In this document: piece after piece, positions 56,832 to 64,000 of the stretch
Layout of the letters: every line of letters begins with the position of its first letter
Position numbering within the stretch: the stretch's first letter is position 1
NCBI RefSeq assembly: GCF_004761865.1
Contig: NZ_SJDM01000003.1
Span: 62,001-126,000, forward strand
Direction: 5' to 3'
Length of the DNA stretch: 64,000 nt
From: Crenalkalicoccus roseus
Lineage (GTDB): Bacteria > Pseudomonadota > Alphaproteobacteria > Acetobacterales > Acetobacteraceae
Made by a program: the position numbers and the translations under genes
The notes under the pieces: model-generated
Told to the model about the DNA's origin: nothing
The model's database searches: none
The model's input: the letters and a program-made list of their open reading frames with translations, nothing else

Positions 56832-59800
56832 ATGGCCGAGAGCTTCGTCCACCTCCACGTCCATTCCAGCTATTCGCTGAGCGAGGGCGCGATCAAGGCG
56901 GAGAAGCTCGCCGCCCTGGCGCGCGAGGCCGGCATGCCGGCGGTGGCGCTGACCGACACGGCGAACATGTTCGGCGCGCTGGAATTCGCCCAGAGCTGCG
57001 CGGCAAAGGGCGTGCAGCCGATCATGGGCTGCCAGCTCTTCCTCTCCCGCACCGCCGCCGACGACCGGCCGGAAGCCGAGCGCCTGCCTCCCGACCCGGT
57101 GGTGGCGCTGGCCATGGATGCGCGGGGACTCGACAACCTGCAGCGCCTCTCCTCGCGCTCTTTCCTCGATGCCGATCCCTCCGGGCGCCCATGCCTTCGG
57201 CTGCCGACGCTTCTGGAGCACGCCGAGGGGCTGATGCTGCTCACCGGCGGCACCACCGGGCCCGTGGCGCGGCTGCTCACGGAGGGTCGGCGGGAGAAGG
57301 CGGCGGCGCTGCTCGCCCGCCTCGCCGAAGGTTTCCCGGACCGGCTGGCGGTGGAGCTGCACCGTCACGGGCTGGAGGTCGAACGCGCGATCGAGCCGGC
57401 GCTGCTGGCGCTGGCCGACGAGGTGGCGCTGCCCATCGTCGCCGCTAACGACGTCTATTTCGCCGAGGCGCGAATGCACGAGGCGCATGACGCGCTGCTG
57501 TGCATCGCCGAGGGACGGCTTCTGGCCGAGCCAGGCCGGCGCCGTGTCACGCCCGAGCACTGGTTCAAGCCGCCAGAGCTGATGCGCGCCGTCTTCGCCG
57601 ACCTGGCGGAGGCCTGCGACAACACGCTGGCCATCGCCCGCCGCTGCGCGGTGATGACGGAGACGCGGAAGCCCGAACTGCCGGTCTGCCCCAAGGTGCA
57701 GCCCGGCATGACCGAGGCCGAGACGGTGCGGGACATGGCGAAGCGCGGCCTCGATGGTCGCCTTGACGCCATGGGGGCGGATGCGGGAACGCGGAGCACC
57801 TACCACGAGCGGCTGAACTACGAGCTCGGCGTCATCGAGCAGATGGGCTTCTCCGGCTACTTCCTGATCGTCGCCGACTTCATCCAGTGGGCGAAGGCGC
57901 AGGGCATCCCGGTGGGGCCGGGCCGCGGCTCCGGCGCCGGCTCGGTCGCGGCCTGGGCGCTCTCCATCACCGACCTGGATCCCCTCCGCTTCGGGCTGCT
58001 GTTCGAGCGCTTCCTCAACCCGGAGCGCGTCTCGATGCCGGACTTCGACATCGACTTCTGCCAGGACCGGCGCGACGAGGTGATCGACTACGTCCGCCGC
58101 GAATACGGCGCGGACCGCGTGGCGCAGATCATCACCTTCGGCAAGCTGCAGGCCAAGGCGGCGGTGCGCGACGTCGGCCGCGTGCTCGGTATGCCCTACG
58201 GCCAGGTGGACCGCATCGCCTCTCTCATCCCCTTCAACCCCGCGAAGCCCGTGACGCTCGCCCAGGCGATCGAGGGCGAGCCGCGGCTGCAGCAGATGCG
58301 CGACGGGGACGAGCAGGTGGCGCGGCTGCTCGAGATCGCGGGGCAGGTGGAGGGGCTCTACCGCAACGCCTCCACCCACGCGGCCGGCGTCGTCATCGGC
58401 CGCAAGCCGCTCGTGGAGATCATCCCGCTCTACCGCGACCCGCGGAGCGAGATGCTCATCACCCAGTACTCGATGAAGTATGTCGAGCAGGCGAGCCTGG
58501 TGAAGTTCGACTTCCTCGGCCTCAAGACGCTGACGGTGATCGAGAAGGCGCTCGCCATCCTGAAGTCCCGCGGCGTGGAGGTGGACATCGCCCGCATCCC
58601 GCTCGACGACGCGAAGACCTATGAGATGCTGCGTCGTGGCGACGCCGCCGGCGTGTTCCAGTTCGAAGGCCAGGGCATGCGGGACTGCCTGCGGCAGATG
58701 AAGGTGGACCGCTTCGAGGACCTGGTCGCCGCCGTCGCGCTCTACCGCCCCGGCCCGATGGCCAACATCCCCGCCTACTGCGCGCGCAAGCACGGGGAGA
58801 AGTGGGAGAGCCCGCACCCCAGGATCCACCACATCCTGGAAGAGACCTACGGCATCATGGTCTACCAGGAGCAGGTGATGCAGATCGCGCAGGAGCTGGC
58901 GGGATACTCGCTCGGCGCCGCCGACCTGCTGCGCCGGGCCATGGGCAAGAAGATCCGCTCCGAGATGGAGAAGCAGCGCGAGATCTTCGTCCGGGGCGCC
59001 ACCGAGCGGGGCGTGGAAGCCGCGAAGGCGGGCGAGATCTTCGACCTGATGGAGAAGTTCGCCGACTACGGCTTCAACAAGTCCCACGCCGCCGCCTACG
59101 CGCTGGTCAGCTACCAGACCGCCTGGCTGAAGGCGAACCACCCGGTGGCCTTCCTCGCCGCCTCCATGACGCTCGACCTCGACAAGACGGAGAAGCTCGC
59201 CTCCCACATGCAGGAGGCCACGCGCCTCGGCATTCCCGTGCTGCCGCCCGACGTGAACTGCTCCGGAGCCGAGTTCCTGGTGGAACGGACCGGCGACGGG
59301 AAGGATGCCATCCGCTTTGCCCTCGCCGCGGTGAAGCGCGTCGGCGCCGGCGCCATGCGCGACCTGGTCGCGGAACGCGAGCGCGGCGGCCCGTTCGGCT
59401 CCATCGCCGCCTTCGCGCAGCGGGTGGACCCGAAGCTGCTCAACAAGATGCAGATCGAAAACCTGGCCAAGGCCGGTGCCTTCGACGCTCTGGAGCCGAA
59501 CCGCGCGCGACTCGTGGCCGGCGCCGAGATCATCCTGCGCCGCGCCCAGGCCGCGGCCGAGGACCGCGCCAGCGCCCAGATCGGCCTGTTCGGCAGCGTG
59601 GACGCCAGGCCCGAGCCGCTGCGCCTGCCCGACGTGCCGGACTGGCCGCAGCTCGAGAAGCTCGCCTTCGAGGCCGAGGCCGTCGGCTTCCATCTTTCTG
59701 CCCATCCGCTCGACACCTACAGGGGCGTGCTGCAGCGCCTCGGCGTCACGCCGTCCTCGCGCATCGCGGAACGGGCGCGTGGCGGCACGGCGCGGCTGAA

Positions 59801-60272
59801 GCTCGCCGGCACGGTGGCGGGGATGAAGGAGCGCACGACGCGCACCGGCAGCCGCATGGCCTGGGTCTCGCTTTCCGATCAGGCGGGCAGCTACGAGGTC
59901 ACCTGCTTCTCCGAGGTGCTCTCCCGCAGCCGCGAGCTGCTCGCGGAAGGCAGCGCGGTGCTGATCACGGCCGAGGCCCGGCTCGAGAACGAGACGCTGC
60001 GTCTGACCGCGAGCGAGGTGGAGGCGCTGGAAAAGGCGGCACAGGAGGTTGGCCAGGGGATGCGCCTCTGGCTGGAGGCAACGGCGTCGGTAGAACCGAT
60101 CCGCGCCCTGCTACAGCGCGAGGGTCGGGGCAGAGGACGGGTGCTCGTCGTCGCCCGGACCGCGCCGGGGCAGGAGGTGGAACTCGCCCTACCCGGCGGC
60201 TTCAATGTCTCGCCGCGGCTGATGCAGGCGATGAAGGTGCTGCCCGGCGTCGCCGAGGTGGAGGCGATGTAG
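56832..60272 (+). CDS. dnaE: DNA polymerase III alpha subunit
   Basis: A 1146-residue replicative polymerase. The N-terminal PHP domain begins SFVHLHVHSSYSLSEGAIK. The polymerase active site shows GPGRGSGAGSVAAW and PDFDIDFCQDRRDEVIDYV, the fingers follow, then the helix-hairpin-helix motif and OB fold (TVAGMKERTTRTGSRMAWVSLSD near residue 995). Length and motifs fit the essential DnaE1, not the SOS-induced DnaE2. ATG 56832 has GGGAG upstream and lies 61 bases after lolD. Confidence 0.97.
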   Translation: MAESFVHLHVHSSYSLSEGAIKAEKLAALAREAGMPAVALTDTANMFGALEFAQSCAAKGVQPIMGCQLFLSRTAADDRPEAERLPPDPVVALAMDARGLDNLQRLSSRSFLDADPSGRPCLRLPTLLEHAEGLMLLTGGTTGPVARLLTEGRREKAAALLARLAEGFPDRLAVELHRHGLEVERAIEPALLALADEVALPIVAANDVYFAEARMHEAHDALLCIAEGRLLAEPGRRRVTPEHWFKPPELMRAVFADLAEACDNTLAIARRCAVMTETRKPELPVCPKVQPGMTEAETVRDMAKRGLDGRLDAMGADAGTRSTYHERLNYELGVIEQMGFSGYFLIVADFIQWAKAQGIPVGPGRGSGAGSVAAWALSITDLDPLRFGLLFERFLNPERVSMPDFDIDFCQDRRDEVIDYVRREYGADRVAQIITFGKLQAKAAVRDVGRVLGMPYGQVDRIASLIPFNPAKPVTLAQAIEGEPRLQQMRDGDEQVARLLEIAGQVEGLYRNASTHAAGVVIGRKPLVEIIPLYRDPRSEMLITQYSMKYVEQASLVKFDFLGLKTLTVIEKALAILKSRGVEVDIARIPLDDAKTYEMLRRGDAAGVFQFEGQGMRDCLRQMKVDRFEDLVAAVALYRPGPMANIPAYCARKHGEKWESPHPRIHHILEETYGIMVYQEQVMQIAQELAGYSLGAADLLRRAMGKKIRSEMEKQREIFVRGATERGVEAAKAGEIFDLMEKFADYGFNKSHAAAYALVSYQTAWLKANHPVAFLAASMTLDLDKTEKLASHMQEATRLGIPVLPPDVNCSGAEFLVERTGDGKDAIRFALAAVKRVGAGAMRDLVAERERGGPFGSIAAFAQRVDPKLLNKMQIENLAKAGAFDALEPNRARLVAGAEIILRRAQAAAEDRASAQIGLFGSVDARPEPLRLPDVPDWPQLEKLAFEAEAVGFHLSAHPLDTYRGVLQRLGVTPSSRIAERARGGTARLKLAGTVAGMKERTTRTGSRMAWVSLSDQAGSYEVTCFSEVLSRSRELLAEGSAVLITAEARLENETLRLTASEVEALEKAAQEVGQGMRLWLEATASVEPIRALLQREGRGRGRVLVVARTAPGQEVELALPGGFNVSPRLMQAMKVLPGVAEVEAM

Positions 60273-60287
60273 CGCCGGCCACCACCC

Positions 60288-60656
60288 TCAGCCGCCCGGA
60301 AAGGCCATGGTCGTCATCAGCGCCAGCGCCGGTTGCCGCGAATCGAGCCGCGTGTGCTGCACGATCACCGGCAGGTCGGAGCGCAGGAGGCTGGCATAGT
60401 CGGTGTCCCGCGGCACCGGCGCGGGGTCCTTGAGCTCGTTGAAGCGGAAATGCCGGGTGCGGCGGGCCGGCACGCTCAGACGATAGGGGCCGACCGGCTC
60501 CCGGTCCGTGAAGTAGAGCGTGAGCTCGATCGAGGCGTCCCTCTCGTTGGGGTTGAGCACGCACAGCGTCTCATGGCTCTCCAGCGCCGGTCCCTCGCCG
60601 GTGCTCTGGCCGGGGATGTAGCCCTCGGCGATGGCCCACAGCGTCTTCCCGATCAT
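60288..60656 (-). CDS. Sensory rhodopsin transducer (ASRT) family protein
   Basis: A 122-residue soluble beta-rich protein highly similar to the Anabaena sensory rhodopsin transducer. WAIAEGYIP, SHETLCVLNPNERDA, DREPVGPYRLSVPARRTRHFRFN, DPAPVPRDTDYASLL and PVIVQHTRLDSRQ all match the family. ASRT binds the cytoplasmic side of a photosensory rhodopsin in Anabaena and also DNA; most homologues occur without a rhodopsin. No rhodopsin gene is in this window. ATG 60656 has AAGGGAAGG upstream. It is convergent with dnaE and divergent from chrA. Confidence 0.9.
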   Translation of the reverse strand: MIGKTLWAIAEGYIPGQSTGEGPALESHETLCVLNPNERDASIELTLYFTDREPVGPYRLSVPARRTRHFRFNELKDPAPVPRDTDYASLLRSDLPVIVQHTRLDSRQPALALMTTMAFPGG

Positions 60657-60771
60657 GGCCTTCCCTTCTTTCAGCATATCGGCTTCAACCACTGAGGTGG
60701 GCGACTGTTCCGCGGTGACAGGCGCTCGCAAGGGGGGCAGGGAGGCCGCGCCGGCGAAGGGGAGGAACGGC

Positions 60772-62004
60772 ATGAGCAGCACCGCCGATCGGCCACCGGC
60801 TGCGACACGGGCCGGAGCGCCGGGTTCCTTCTTCGAGGTGCTGGTGGCCTTCCTCCGTCTTGGCCTTACTTCCTTCGGCGGACCGATCGCGCATCTCAGC
60901 TATTTCCGCGAGGAGTTCGTTATCCGGCGGCGCTGGATAGACGAGAAGGGCTATGCTGACTTGGTTGCGCTTGGGCAGTTCCTGCCCGGTCCGGCCAGCA
61001 GCCAAGTCGGCTTCGCCCTCGGCCTCTTGCGCGGGGGCGCAGCCGGCGGGGTCGCCGCCTGGGTGGGATTCACCTTTCCTTCAGCAGTCGTGATGCTGCT
61101 CGCCGCCCATGGTGCCGAGCTGGCGGTGGGCGGCACCGGCGCGGGCGTGGTGCACGGGCTGAAGCTGGTGGCCGTTGCGGTGGTAGCACAGGCGGTCTGG
61201 GGCATGGCCGCGAGCCTCTGCCCCGACCGGCCGCGCGCCACCATTGCCGTGCTTGCGACCGCGGCGCTGCTGCTGCTGCCTTCGACCTTCACCCAGGTCG
61301 GCGTGATCCTGGCCGGCGCCATGGCGGGCTTTGCGCTCTACAAGGGTGACCAGATGGGCCTGACTGACATGGCGCTGTCCTTCCAAGCCCCACGCGGAGG
61401 CGCGGTCGCCGCGCTGGTCGCCTTCCTGGCACTGTTCTTGGGTCTGCCGCTGCTGACGCTGGCAACGGACTCGCACGCGGTAGCAATGGCCGAAGCCTTC
61501 TACCGCGCCGGCTCGCTGGTCTTTGGCGGCGGCCATGTCGTACTGCCGCTGCTGGAGCGCGCCTATGTGCCGCCCGGCTGGGTCACGGCGGACGAGTTCC
61601 TGGCCGGCTACGGCGTGGCGCAGGCGCTTCCGGGGCCGCTCTTCACCTTCGCCGCCTTCCTCGGCGCGGTACAGGGACCAGCCCCGAACGGGCTGCTCGG
61701 AGGCATCATCGGCCTGCTGGCGGTGTCCCTGCCCGGGCTGCTCCTAGTCTATGGAATGCTGCCCTACTGGGACCGGCTGCGCCACCGGCCAAGCGCGCGA
61801 GCGGCGCTGCAGGGGGTGAATGCCGCCGTAGTTGGTGTGCTGGCGGCGGCACTCTACAACCCGATCTGGACCAGTAGCGTGCTGACGGGGGCGGATTTCG
61901 CGGTGGCGTTGCTCGCCTTCGCGGCGCTGGTGTGGTGGCGCGTTCCGGTATGGGTGGTGGTAGCGCTGACCGCGGCAGCCGGCACGATCGTGGCAGCGGT
62001 GTGA
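60772..62004 (+). CDS. chrA: ChrA-type chromate transporter, bidomain
   Basis: A 410-residue CHR-family transporter with two homologous halves, thought to expel chromate. The first half has FLRLGLTSFGGPIAHLSYFREEFV and GQFLPGPASSQVGFALG; the second repeats FYRAGSLVFGGGHVVLPLLER and GYGVAQALPGPLFTFAAFLG. About ten helices are visible. GGGGAGGAA precedes ATG 60772. The gene is divergent from the ASRT gene, with about 115 bases between starts. No chrB regulator is adjacent. Confidence 0.92.
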   Translation: MSSTADRPPAATRAGAPGSFFEVLVAFLRLGLTSFGGPIAHLSYFREEFVIRRRWIDEKGYADLVALGQFLPGPASSQVGFALGLLRGGAAGGVAAWVGFTFPSAVVMLLAAHGAELAVGGTGAGVVHGLKLVAVAVVAQAVWGMAASLCPDRPRATIAVLATAALLLLPSTFTQVGVILAGAMAGFALYKGDQMGLTDMALSFQAPRGGAVAALVAFLALFLGLPLLTLATDSHAVAMAEAFYRAGSLVFGGGHVVLPLLERAYVPPGWVTADEFLAGYGVAQALPGPLFTFAAFLGAVQGPAPNGLLGGIIGLLAVSLPGLLLVYGMLPYWDRLRHRPSARAALQGVNAAVVGVLAAALYNPIWTSSVLTGADFAVALLAFAALVWWRVPVWVVVALTAAAGTIVAAV

Positions 62005-62013
62005 TCCCGCTCC

Positions 62014-62352
62014 TCAGGCGCTGGTCGCAAGCAGCACCACGCCGCCACTGATCAGCAGGATGGCGGCGATCTTCTGCAGGTCGAGCGACTCCCCGAAGGC
62101 GAAATGCCCGATCAGTGCGATGGCGACATAGCTCGCCGCCGTGCAGGGCAGCGCCACGCTCATCGGGATGCGGCGCAAAGCGACGATGTAGAGCAGCGCC
62201 GCCCCGGCGTAGCAGGCGAGCCCGATCAGCGTGGCCGGCCGCAGGAGCTGGACCAGGAAGCCGCCCGCCACGCCGGCGCCCGCCTTCAGCAGCACCTGGC
62301 CGACCAGGGAGGTGGCGATGGCCGCCGCCAGCGCCAGCCAGTAGGGCGTCAC
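62014..62352 (-). CDS. Small SMR/EamA-like membrane protein, possible lipid-sugar flippase
   Basis: A 112-residue four-helix protein of the small multidrug resistance/drug-metabolite type. It begins TPYWLALAAAIATSLVGQVLLKAG, then RPATLIGLACYAGAALLYIVALRRIPMSVA (helices 2 and 3) and ends KIAAILLISGGVVLL. The GTG start overlaps the glycosyltransferase stop by four bases. Coupling to an ArnC-type polyprenyl-phosphate glycosyltransferase suggests an ArnE/ArnF-like role flipping a lipid-linked sugar; drug export is the alternative. Confidence 0.78.
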   Translation of the reverse strand: MTPYWLALAAAIATSLVGQVLLKAGAGVAGGFLVQLLRPATLIGLACYAGAALLYIVALRRIPMSVALPCTAASYVAIALIGHFAFGESLDLQKIAAILLISGGVVLLATSA

Positions 62353-63404
62353 TGCCCCGCCTCCGCGGCGAGCAGCAGGCGCTGCGGCGCGGGCTGCGGC
62401 GAGGAGGCGGCGCCGGGGCCGATCACCTCGCGCACCACCCCCTGCGGCTTGCCGTTGGCCGAGAGGAAGGCGCGGCCGACATACTCGCCGAGCACGCCGA
62501 GGATCAGGAACTGCACGCCGGAGAGCAGCAGCAGCACGGTCATGGTCGAGGCCCAGCCCGAGGGCGTGACCCCCATCAGCGCCTCGATCATCACCGCGAG
62601 CGCGCCCAGCAGGCCGAACAGGCCCATCGCCACGCCGGCGACGATCGCCATCCTGAGCGGCAGCACGGAGAAATTGGTGGCGAGGTTCAGCCACAGCCGC
62701 ACCAGCCGCTTCAGCGTGTAGTTGGAGCGCCCCTCGGAGCGGGCCAGGTGGCGCACCTCGATGCTGTCGAGCCGCTGCGTCACCTGCATGATCAGCCCGT
62801 CCACATAGGGGTAGGGGCCGCGGTACTTCGTCACCTCGCGCACGACGAGGGCGCTCATGCAGCGGAAGGAGGAGAGGTAGAGCCCCTTCGGCTTGTCCAG
62901 CAGCAGGTCCGCCACCCAGTTGGCGAAGCGGCTGCCGAGGTTCCGCCAGGGGGCGTGCTTCTTCTCCGCATAGCGGGTGTAGACGACATCCCAGTCGCCC
63001 GTGCGGGCATGGTCGTAGAGCCGCACCACCTCCTCGGGCGGGTTCTGCAGGTCGTCGTCCATGGTGATGACGTAGGCGCCCCTGGCGTGGCGCAGCCCGG
63101 TCATGACCGCGTTGTGCTCGCCGAAATTGCGCGCATGCTCGATGTAGGTCAGCGGCACGCTGGCGGTGCGGGCGAGCATGCGGCAGACCTCACTGGAATT
63201 GTCCGGGCTGCCGTCATTGACCAGGATGATCTCGAGGCCGCCCTCCGGGCGCAGCGCCGACAGCGCCTCCACCAACCGGCCGACGGTGGCAGCGCCGCGG
63301 TAGACCGGAACGACGATGGACAGCCCCACCGGGGTCGGCGCGGGCTTGATCGGGTGGCTCATGGGGGCGGGGTGCTCCGGTCCCGGGCGTTGGGTCAGGG
63401 TCAT
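62349..63404 (-). CDS. Polyprenyl-phosphate glycosyltransferase (GT2, ArnC/GtrB/DPM1-like)
   Basis: A 351-residue enzyme. The GT2 domain opens LSIVVPVYRGAATVGRLVEAL, then the nucleotide-site VNDGSPDNSSEV and the metal motif DDDLQNPPEE. Two C-terminal membrane helices (about 250-275 and 290-312) are as in ArnC and GtrB, which load a sugar onto undecaprenyl phosphate. The ATG overlaps the upstream methyltransferase stop (ATGA). It is coupled to the SMR-like protein downstream. The sugar is unknown. Confidence 0.88.
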   Translation of the reverse strand: MTLTQRPGPEHPAPMSHPIKPAPTPVGLSIVVPVYRGAATVGRLVEALSALRPEGGLEIILVNDGSPDNSSEVCRMLARTASVPLTYIEHARNFGEHNAVMTGLRHARGAYVITMDDDLQNPPEEVVRLYDHARTGDWDVVYTRYAEKKHAPWRNLGSRFANWVADLLLDKPKGLYLSSFRCMSALVVREVTKYRGPYPYVDGLIMQVTQRLDSIEVRHLARSEGRSNYTLKRLVRLWLNLATNFSVLPLRMAIVAGVAMGLFGLLGALAVMIEALMGVTPSGWASTMTVLLLLSGVQFLILGVLGEYVGRAFLSANGKPQGVVREVIGPGAASSPQPAPQRLLLAAEAGQ

Positions 63405-64000
63405 GGACGCGTGGCGAGGACGAGCAGGGATCCGCCGGCGGGGAAGGACAGGCCCGCGGCCATCAGCCGGCGCTCGAGTGCGGTGACCGCGTGCAGGCTA
63501 CGGTCCAGCCAGGGCGGAAACGGGGCGACATCGGAGCGATTGTGCGGCGCCCGGGCCAGAACCTTGCGCTGCATCGCCATCAGCGGCAGCAGCAGCGCGT
63601 TCCAGTAGCGCACGCGCACCGCGCCGAAGCCCGCCTCCTCGAGCGCCGCCCGGGCGCCGGTGGCGGTGTAGCGCCGGGCATTGTGCACCCGCATGTCGTG
63701 GGCGGAGCGCAGCCACTCGAAGGCGGGCAGATTCAGCACCAGCCACCCTCCCGGCGCCAGCACGCGGAACATCTCGGCCAGCGCCCGTTCAGGTTGCACC
63801 GCCTGATGGGAGAGCACGTCGAGGCTGACCACCGCCGAGAAGCTGCCGTCCCGGAAAGGCAGGTCGTTGACCGAAGCTGCCGCCACGGGCAGCCCCGCCT
63901 TGACACCGGCGCGCCGGGCGGCGGGCGGGTGGACTTCGAGCCCGATCGCCGGAAGGTCAGGCCGCGCCGCGCGCAGGCGGGCGAGGAACCCCCCGGTGCC
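63401..64000 (-). CDS. Class I SAM-dependent methyltransferase, 5' end outside window
   Basis: At least 199 codons of a methyltransferase whose start lies beyond the window edge. The visible frame opens GTGGFLARLRAARPDLPAIGLE, covering the last part of SAM motif I and motif II. Later motifs are DLPFRDGSFSAVVSLDVLSHQ and EMFRVLAPGGWLVLNLPAFEWL. The string MRVHNARRYTATGARAALEEAGF resembles methyltransferases of glycan and lipid clusters. It overlaps the glycosyltransferase start by four bases, making a three-gene operon. Confidence 0.85.
   Translation of the reverse strand, partial: GTGGFLARLRAARPDLPAIGLEVHPPAARRAGVKAGLPVAAASVNDLPFRDGSFSAVVSLDVLSHQAVQPERALAEMFRVLAPGGWLVLNLPAFEWLRSAHDMRVHNARRYTATGARAALEEAGFGAVRVRYWNALLLPLMAMQRKVLARAPHNRSDVAPFPPWLDRSLHAVTALERRLMAAGLSFPAGGSLLVLATRP

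Noticed and set aside
56805-59705. A 966-codon minus-strand frame opposite dnaE
   Set aside because: Same reason: antisense shadow of dnaE with no ribosome-binding site or motif.
62014-64000. Complete Arn (aminoarabinose) lipid A pathway
   Set aside because: Only an ArnC-like and an SMR-like gene are present; ArnA, ArnB, ArnD and ArnT are not in the window.

Overview
The window is high-GC DNA from an alphaproteobacterium, most likely an Acetobacteraceae/Rhodospirillales member close to Roseomonas. This rests on the gene order tig-clpP-clpX-lon-hup-tRNAs-nuoA..N-birA-coaX-rnj-DUF1467-proS-lolC-lolD-dnaE, the short alphaproteobacterial type of ProS, a GTTC-N7-GTTC LexA-type box and the FlaF flagellar regulator. 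No mobile element, rRNA or CRISPR array was seen.

Left part, accessory (1-27.2 kb). A membrane protein fragment opens the window. Next come an HWE-family sensor kinase, a receiver-PAS response regulator and an RpfC-like hybrid kinase, convergent with an RpfF-like DSF synthase: a diffusible-signal-factor quorum-sensing module without an adjacent HD-GYP RpfG. A divergent pair of sugar-acid-type dehydrogenases follows. Then there is a 60-residue membrane protein start abutting a LexA-type box, a candidate SOS-induced small protein. A flagellar patch (flagellin, FlaF, TPR-methyltransferase, TPR-OGT-type glycosyltransferase) suggests flagellin modification. After this are an N-carbamoyl-D-amino-acid hydrolase, a small exported protein, an NTF2-flavin monooxygenase fusion, an ABM monooxygenase, TctBA transporter subunits, a tightly coupled M20 amidohydrolase-creatininase-PanE-VOC operon, a DUF429-like protein and cytochrome b561.

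Middle and right part, core (27.4-60.3 kb). tRNA-Leu, trigger factor, ClpP, ClpX, Lon and HU form a protein quality-control block with sigma32-like promoter candidates before clpP and lon. tRNA-Val and tRNA-Asp precede a complete 14-gene complex I operon, which has an intrinsic terminator between nuoI and nuoJ. The operon runs by stop/start overlap into birA, then coaX, RNase J, a DUF1467 protein, proS, lolCD and dnaE. Between the DUF1467 gene and proS lies a two-terminator region that may encode a small RNA.

Right edge (60.3-64 kb). An Anabaena-sensory-rhodopsin-transducer homologue (no rhodopsin nearby) diverges from a ChrA-type chromate transporter. A minus-strand operon of methyltransferase (cut by the window edge), polyprenyl-phosphate glycosyltransferase and SMR-type membrane protein looks like envelope glycan modification.

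All functions are read from sequence motifs and remembered family features; no database search was run. Start codons were chosen from Shine-Dalgarno spacing and overlap and are least certain for the HWE kinase, the M20 enzyme, nuoB and the DUF429-like gene.
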